From assembly GCA_951230915.1 (NCBI GenBank), contig OX579635.1, forward strand, positions 12,214,001 to 12,278,000: DNA of 64,000 bases. Reading direction: 5' to 3'. Positions 57,901-64,000 of the stretch are shown piece by piece. The notes under the pieces are model-generated. The model was not told the origin of the DNA. It was given only the letters and a program-made list of their open reading frames with translations, and did not search any database. The stretch comes from Antitrichia curtipendula. Lineage: Eukaryota; Streptophyta; Bryopsida; Hypnales; Leucodontaceae. Numbering within the stretch: position 1 is the stretch's first letter; the number at the start of each line of letters is the position of its first letter. Made by a program: the position numbers and the translations under genes.

Positions 57901-60231
57901 TATCTTGCACCAACCGAATGATAATTCACATCCACCTTTGCATAAAAAACAGACTGCTATCCTAATAGTCATGAATGTCACCTCTACTTGGTCCCTGTTA
58001 ATTTTCTTATTCCAGATTGCATTTGAATGAATGCCTATTCAACTTGTAATGCAAGATTGCATCTAATCTAATCACACTAGGTTTGACCGTCTTTGTCCTA
58101 AAATTGGATTTAGGTTCCACCCTTGCAAAAAGAGGGGATCATTTGTGACCCCATTTGGCACAAAATCAGCAAGTGTTTCCTGCAACAATTCACCAGGAAA
58201 TAGCAGTGCCAGCAGATGGAAAATAACTTACGAGGGTGTGTAGATCAGGTACTTGACACCCGGCAGGTTTCGGAACCAAGTGGGCACCAATTCCACATTC
58301 GAGTGACCCCAGCACTTGAGGAAGTCGAAAGTGAGCACATACAAAAATACCAACGCCACGGAGCCCGTCCCTGTCGCTGCTGCTCCAAGAATTGGAACAC
58401 ACACTAAAAGGGACTGAAGCACCTGCTCCAAAAAGGTGGTCACAAACCCTGCATAATCATGTAATTAGCGATCAGGATTTGTAACCCTAGAACTCTGAAT
58501 TTTCCAACTTGGCATTCAATTTTCAAGTGTAGGAAACTAGAAACTTAGCTCAGTTAGAGGACATTAAATTAAAACCGCTATCACCAACTGCAACTCATGA
58601 TTTCAGTCGTACACTTGGTTGGCCTTCTTCTAGAATTCAATACCTTCAGCAACCTTTTTCAGCAAGACAGCAACGTTTTGTAGCAACATTCAAATGCTAT
58701 TGAAAACACTCAAACGTGATTGAAAGGTTGACATTCAACGTTGCTACTAAACTAAACGACTCTAAAGTGAACCACGTTTTGGAACATCTTTTGCCTTAAA
58801 ACTTTGCATTTATGCTTAAGCATGCTCCAAATTTTGCATTTTTGCTGAGAAACGCTGCTCGGTCCAAGCGTGTTCCAAAACGTTGCATGTAGCTAAAAAG
58901 GTTGCAAGACCCTTGGAATTCTAGCACTACAGCAACTAGGGTGTAAGCATGATTAGGTTTTAAAATGTCTGTATGGCCACTGACCTTTGCATAAAATTAA
59001 AATGGGGTTGTTAGCTATCCCAGGGCTCAATATTGATCTACACAATATCACTTAGATCTTGTACTACTTAATTAACTACCCAAAGTGAGCTCTCCAGTGA
59101 GCTCTATAGTGATCTCTCAGTGAAAGCACACTCCTCCAAATTGGTTAAACACTTAAAATGCTTAGGTTGGACTCAAATTATAGTTCATCTACGTAAGCAG
59201 TTTGAGGGCTGGATCAGAGCAGGAAGAAGGGTTAACTTTCTATGTATGTACCTGTTGGTGGCTCAGGAACAACAGACAGATGGTGAAACGAGTGGTAGCT
59301 GTTGTACAGAGCTGCAGTGTGAAAAGCTCGGTGCATCCAGTAATACAAAGATTCGGTAACACCGGCGTGGAGTAGGAACGCCAAGAGAAATCCTTCAGCA
59401 TTCCACCCAGGCAGATTGCGAAAACATGGAAACCATGCTTGAGCCGATACAATGAAGAGAAACTGCAGCATAATAGGGTTGTCTCTGCATATCCCAATCA
59501 ACACTCACTGCATCAGAGTTTTTCAGGGCAGGGGGCTAGCTGCATTCTGTGTGTGTGTAATACAAATTAATTATATACAACTAACCCCATTCAAAACCAA
59601 ATCAATCATCAGTCTAGACTTAACGAAACCTGATCAAATAGCTTGCGAAGTTGCGAATATGAGTATATGAATCAGCAGGCCATAGAGTTCAACTTACGAA
59701 TGATACTCGCGATCCACCTGCTCAAACTCAACTGCGTACGCATGAATTTCATATTTTTTAACGACAGCGTGGAGCCGTGTCAATGTATTCCATAGTTGTT
59801 GTATCGAATACCGTGCGAGAACCAGAGCGAACATATAGAAATACCAGGCATCACGCTTGGAACCAACGCCGAGGACGGTACTCTGCACCAATTTGAAGAA
59901 AAAGGGTGCATATACCCAATACTGCAGCACGTTTCAGAATTATCAGAAAAAAAGGAGCTAACAAAGGATCAGAAGAATCAGATTTCAACAGCATTAGATT
60001 AGCAAATAATGCAAATAATGGCCAACGGTAGGGATTCCTTGTGCATCAACAAGAGCAGTTTTAGGAGTGGGCAACCCACTTGGGTTGGCCACACTGATTG
60101 CATGAAATGAATTGAAAATGTATTGCACAATATTCATGGTTGGTTTCTGCCCTGCTAACCTTGTAGTTGCCGAGCCTCTCCCATGGCCATTCCGCTAAGA
60201 AAGCTGTCTCATGACTAGCTTGACTGACCAT
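54989..60231 (-). CDS. CER3: CER3/WAX2-type wax alkane-forming complex subunit
   Basis: Ten exons: 60231-60160, 59921-59698, 59484-59252, 58448-58232, 57863-57742, 57517-57261, 56883-56776, 56488-56282, 56069-55959, 55324-54989. All splice in frame, giving 628 residues (Arabidopsis CER3 is about 632). The N-terminus has [12 protein letters not shown]. The fatty-acid-hydroxylase-like part keeps three His motifs, HRAFH (150-154), HSFHH (163-167) and HALHH (251-255), amid several membrane segments. The C-terminal WAX2 domain has [65 protein letters not shown] and [14 protein letters not shown]. Text such as [17 protein letters not shown] and LTLSKDRF is CER3-like rather than CER1-like. CER3 works with CER1 and cytochrome b5 in the ER to turn very-long-chain acyl-CoA into alkanes of the cuticle. 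Introns 3, 5, 6 and 9 carry transposon insertions. Confidence 0.97.
55357..55740. mobile_element. group P element, subfamily D, in CER3 intron 9
   Basis: The right end is CCTTTAAGGA|TTAA (TTAA at 55741-55744). The left end CCCCCATAAACG follows TCAA, a decayed TTAA. Flanking text matches the 12.7 and 41.7 kb elements. It begins 33 bases from the exon 10 acceptor. Confidence 0.65.
55415..55571. mobile_element. 157-bp hairpin MITE inserted at TA inside a group P element
   Basis: The ends AGGTAACTTTGTC and GGCAAAGTTACCT are flanked by TA on both sides, and the two halves pair over about 75 bases with some ten mismatches around a TGTGTTG loop. The unoccupied site is present at 12.71 kb: CCTTC, one TA, then TGTAAGAC. 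Confidence 0.85.
56999..57190. mobile_element. MITE in CER3 intron 6
   Basis: The ends GGGAATTTCGTTAAAATGG and GCCATTTCAACGAAACTCC are inverted repeats. The inside has repeats around GTGTCATTTAGGACAG and GTGCCATTTAGGACAG. It is the same family as 54415-54624. Confidence 0.75.
57638..57720. mobile_element. 83-bp Stowaway-like hairpin MITE in CER3 intron 5
   Basis: TA flanks on both sides (57636-57637, 57721-57722). The right end read inward is CTCCCTCTACTTTCTG, close to the Stowaway CTCCCTCC consensus; the left end is CTACCTCAGTATCTG. The arms pair through GAAAAAGA and CGTGTTTC to a short loop, so nearly the whole element is one hairpin. It lies 20 bases from the end of exon 5. Confidence 0.85.
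58630..58924. mobile_element. GCAACG-rich MITE in CER3 intron 3
   Basis: The ends CTAGAATTC and GAATTCTAG, with GCAACCTTTTT and GCAACGTTTT blocks in inverted order on both sides, define 295 bp. Many GTTGC and GCAAC motifs lie inside. Related to 14925-15150. Confidence 0.7.
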
Positions 60232-61969
60232 GTTGAGAAAAATGATAACTCTCGCCCCAAAACAGAATGCTTGACTGATCGGCTGGAGAATGCCTTGAAA
60301 TCTGATCACTTTTGTATTGTAAGCTTGGCCTAGCTAGCTACACGTTAACCTGAGGTACATCGAATTGAAGCCAAACTCCGATCGTAAGTGGCCAGCTAAC
60401 TAGCAAGCCATGTCCACTCCATGCATGTCGATCTCTTCAATCGAATTAATTACTTAATGACACGATCTTCTGGGTCACCCCATATCTGACCACTAATCCA
60501 GGAGAAACTGAAAGCTAGCCCCGGTCCACACCCGTGTTTGAATGACTCCCCTGCAAATTACGAGAAGTGACGTGCACCAGCTGCACTTGCTTGTGTCTGC
60601 GGTAAACGTACAGATAGCTCCTCTTCCTGACAGAATGCGAAACATATGGAAGTAGTACCAACGAAACTCACACGAGAATCAGTGCAGTCCATGCCTTGGT
60701 TGCTGAAAATAATCTCCTCTAAATCTGTGTGTGATCTGTGATACGCGAGTTCAATCATGCAAAATAATTCACTCACTGCACCACCAAGTGACATAATCGG
60801 TAGGTCACATCTCCGCATCCATGAAACAAACGGCACTAGAGGTTCATATATATACGCTGTGCTTGAACAGTGGCCGGATGCCCGGATTTGGACTAGAGGA
60901 CTTCAACAGCTGAAGCTCTGGAGAGCTCCACGCCGCTTCGGGAAACAGCAGCACGTATGCTTATTACATAAGTGATTGTTTGGGGCTTGAATTGCAGTTG
61001 CAGGTGCACGCAGTCATGACGTCACCGATAGATTCATTTGGAGCCTGGCGTGCATTAGTTGAAGGCTAGCTACAACAAGTGGAAGGCGCATTCTATAATT
61101 ATGAGTCAGGCCGGTGATCGAGGTGGTCCAGCTCCAACTGGGATCACCTGCTGTCCATAACTCTGCACTGGAGAATTTGTGAAGTTACTGTAAGATTCAG
61201 TTACTGATGACCAGAGACTGAGGGTACAATTTACTCCTAATCTCTAACTTTTGTAAGCACGGTAATGCTGTAATTAATTACCAAATTCGAGCTTGGAAGT
61301 CACAGTTTCCATGATGAGTACGGCGGGGTGCTTGTAAGTACATCATTTAATTGCATTAATTTCCCTGGGCCAAGATGTCACTTTCCCGGGTCACTTTTCG
61401 GTCAGCGTTTGAGTGTGGTCAGATATTTCGAGAACTGTAAGAACTGCTGCAAGTAAATGCTGCAAGTAATCCCGGTGGAATTGGACAAGTTCGCTAAGCT
61501 TCAAGCCTCTCTGATAACTTACAAGTCTACGTAACTTAAGTAACCGACCAATTTGAATTGGAACAAATCATAGTGCTTGTGAAAAGTACATTATGCAGAA
61601 ATGAAGTACTAGCTAGTGGTCATCTACTAGCTAGCTAGCTTCACGTTTTTACTTGAGTGGCAACTTGAATAAGTTATATCCCCAGCTGTTGAATTGAAGC
61701 TTGTTCTCGATGTGATCGAAGGGAGTGATTGCCTTTGTGATTGTTACCGTAGCCAGCTCTTGCATCAGATAATTCAAGTTGTAACAGGAGCAAAGTCTTA
61801 AGTTCTGAAAGGGTCACTATGTGCAGTGACACTGTGACCGCGTCATATTGCAGCAGGTGGGATGCGTTAAGTTGCCGGGTTCCTATTGGGTGAATACGGG
61901 CTTTCATTTCTAAATAATGGCCATGTACTATCTTACCTCGCGATTGCTCGCTACTGTGCACATCTTCAA
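60232..61969. promoter_or_regulatory. CER3 upstream region
   Basis: This GC-normal DNA upstream of the CER3 ATG should contain its leader and promoter. A TATATATA run lies at 60847-60854, about 615 bases before the ATG, and could serve transcription on the minus strand if the leader is long or spliced. CTAGCTAG repeats occur at 60.33 and 61.63 kb. No further gene is supported. Confidence 0.4.
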
Positions 61970-62115
61970 TAACACAGGGGGCTCATATTGCGTTCCCGGT
62001 GTCAAAATTCCCGGTGAGTTTCACTTTCCTGGGTGTTCCCAGTGTACGACACACCGGGGAAAGTGGAACTCACCGGGAATTTTGACACCGGGAACGCATT
62101 ATGAGACTCCTGTGA
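61970..62115. mobile_element. CACAGGGG-ended hairpin element, copy 1
   Basis: The two halves are reverse complements over about 65 bases: GCGTTCCCGGTGTCAAAATT on the left has its complement on the right. The outer ends are CACAGGGGGCTCATA and TATGAGACTCCTGTG. ATAA flanks both sides, a possible target duplication. Confidence 0.8.
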
Positions 62116-63355
62116 TAAGTAGTAGCTGTCTGGCTTGTGTGAGCTCACTAAGTTGTGTCAATTTCAATCATGCAAACCTCACTCGGTCACTCCATGCCAG
62201 TACGTACGTCACTGACATGGAGATTAAAACGAAGCCAGTAGTACTTGCTGACCCCTCCTGACCGTATTCGGCAGGGGTTTGTTGTATATTACTCTTGAAA
62301 TGAAATTTCTTTCCATTTGTGTAAAAGAAAAAAAAAATCTTTAAGAAAAGGTCAGTATTTCAACTGCTTACTAGCTAGGTCAGTGGTACTATGATAGTGT
62401 TGACGACGTAGATCGATCGAGAGTACTAAAATACGTATCTGACTGATTCAGTACGTGCGTCACCACCTGAGTTTCGATCCATTGTCGGTTTAATTTGCCC
62501 TTGACAGACTGCTCATACCCACGCAACGGACGCTGTGGCAGCTTGATTCTCTCTCGATATCATTCTAAGTTATTTTTTTTATAATTTGGAAACGAAAGGG
62601 GTCAGACCATTGCTGTAAAGAAGTGTCATTCTAAATTACGATCGTACTTGATCTTAATTGCAGAACTACCAATTTGACCCCATTGCCGTTCCCTGGCACC
62701 TTACCGTCGACGAAATCCAGTTACGTGCATACAAGTGGCGTTGACAAGATGGCTGGTAGTATGTAGGGCGACAGTTTGAATGGGACAGACTGCTTCTTAC
62801 CATAATTGCCTCGCTACTGTTTTGGCAGATCGATCCACTGCTTACAATAGAACGTAAGTAACGAACTATTGATTAATCCCTGACTTTCATTCTGTCAAAA
62901 TTGACAATTAAAATATGGTAGAAACATCCATTACCAACTGGCCATCAATAACCAACCTGTAAGGTGCAGCTATTTCCAACCAAGGCTGGTACAGATTCTA
63001 ACCATAGTTTGAAATGTGATTTTTTCTCTTCTGCTGTTCTGCAAGGTTGGCACTATAAAGTCATGAGATCATGTCCTGATTTAGTGAGCAAGAAAGCAGG
63101 AAGCAGTGAGTAGGAAAGTAGTTATGGAATGGTCGAAATTGGAAGAATGTATATATATCTTGGTATGGGTTGTGGCCAACTTTTGGCTTCCAAAATTCAT
63201 AATAAATTCAGTTTAAGGAAAAAAATCATGAAAACTTGACAATACCCATGCATCATTTCTATCTTCCTACAAGACTATAAATTCATATTGCCTTTTACTG
63301 CTCCAGGACATAGGCACAATTGCTTAAGTGGTTGATAATGAGTGGTTCTACCATA
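62116..63355. other. gene-free stretch
   Basis: No exon or RNA gene is seen. Confidence 0.4.
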
Positions 63356-63473
63356 CACAGGGGTCTCATAATGCGTTCCCGGTGTCAAAATTCCCGGTGA
63401 GTTCCACTTTCCCCGGTGTGTCGTACACTGGGAACGCCGGGGAAACGGGAACGCAATATGAGCCCCCTGTGAT
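63356..63473. mobile_element. CACAGGGG-ended hairpin element, copy 2
   Basis: Same family as 61970-62115 in the opposite orientation, with about 28 bases missing from one arm. It starts CACAGGGGTCTCATAATGCG and ends CAATATGAGCCCCCTGTG. ATA flanks both sides. Confidence 0.8.
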
Positions 63474-63952
63474 AGTGAGTCCTACATACCATGCACAGAT
63501 CGACTCAGAGGACAAATTCTCCACTTAAGGAACAAGTCTCTGAAGCTCGCAGCTAATCACGCATACAGGAGAAAGTGAGACAGGGGCAATCCTCTGAAAT
63601 TAAACAGAGGATTATTTACAGCCTTACAGGGAAATACATAATTATATATCGCCTGCATGTAAATCTCCTGTGGTCTTTACTTTGATTTCCGACCAGGGGG
63701 ATCAAGAGAATGTTGCAAATTAGATCAAGTCCTCTGTGAGTTTATGCAGGAAATGCTGAGATTACCACACGCGGAAGTGCCGAATAACCGTCGTGAGACT
63801 GGGCCGGACGGTAAGTTAGTTAGTTTTTTTGTGTTCAAACGTTAATGATTGTTCTTGATGACTTTGCGTGCTTCTATGAACATGAGGGATTCTGTCTCTC
63901 TAGCAGTGGGAAAGTCACTGACTGCATGGAACTGGATTCTGTCTAAGCTTAA

Positions 63953-64000
63953 CCCCTACAGGACCAACATGCGTTTTTTTTGGGCAGTAGAGAAATTTTG
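63953..64000. mobile_element. group P element cut by the window edge
   Basis: TTAA at 63949-63952 is followed by CCCCTACAGGACCAACATGC and a GCGTTTTTT run, matching the left end of 26607-27466. Confidence 0.7.

Noticed and set aside
60558..60836. 92-codon minus-strand frame upstream of CER3
   Set aside because: The frame opens with GTG, not ATG, and lies in the probable CER3 leader or promoter; there is no splice link to CER3 exon 1.
1..64000. tRNA genes, CRISPR arrays and organelle DNA inserts
   Set aside because: I scanned for tRNA B-box-like motifs, regular spacer-repeat arrays and plastid or mitochondrial genes, and saw none.

Overview
The window is nuclear DNA of a land plant. Its genes are broken by GT-AG introns, and the products are plant nuclear proteins: cuticular wax synthesis, a plant-type SMP/C2 tether, an ER insertase subunit, a DUF309 protein with a possible organelle-targeting N-terminus, and a twin-CX9C mitoribosomal protein. 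Islands of normal-GC exons lie in very AT-rich, repeat-laden intergenic DNA. The loose gene spacing and divergent coding sequences would suit a bryophyte, lycophyte or fern, but the sequence alone does not settle this.

Five genes are well supported. (1) An mS37/MRP10-like mitoribosomal CHCH protein (minus, 1687-2323; exon 1 firm, exon 2 tentative). (2) A three-exon DUF309 protein (minus, 5132-7310). (3) EMC4, ER membrane protein complex subunit 4 (plus, 30447-32708, six exons). (4) A long NTMC2 type 6-like protein with membrane anchor, SMP domain, C2 domain and basic tail (plus, 46251-52793, thirteen exons). (5) CER3/WAX2, the partner of CER1 in very-long-chain alkane synthesis (minus, 54989-60231, ten exons, 628 codons, all reading through in frame). 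They belong to unrelated pathways and form no cluster, although EMC4, the SMP/C2 protein and CER3 all act at the ER. Weaker candidates lie on the minus strand at 13.9-15.6 kb and 45.2-45.4 kb.

Between and inside these genes lies a dense set of short inverted-repeat elements. Group P (about 375-935 bp) is flanked on both sides by TTAA and has ends of the type CCCCTAAAGG, which is the layout of piggyBac-like elements. Group T (about 157-340 bp) has termini AGGTAGG or AGGTAAC flanked by TA. Others are a Stowaway-like 83-bp hairpin, CATTACAAAAAA-ended elements with GC-rich cores, GCAACG-rich elements, and CACAGGGG-ended hairpins. Several are nested. One nested pair has its unoccupied counterpart in the same window, which proves insertion at TA. 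CER3 introns alone carry five elements. A decayed hAT-like transposase (minus, about 35.1-37.9 kb) is the only recognisable transposase. A 5S-rRNA-like pseudogene lies at the left end.

Layout: 0-1 kb, 5S-like relic and foldback; 1.7-2.3 mS37; 5.1-7.3 DUF309; 7.3-30 mostly gene-free repeats, with unidentified candidate genes at 13.5-15.6; 30.4-32.7 EMC4; 33-45 repeats and the hAT relic; 46.3-52.9 SMP/C2 gene; 55-60.2 CER3; 60.3-64 CER3 upstream region with two CACAGGGG hairpins, ending inside another TTAA-flanked element.
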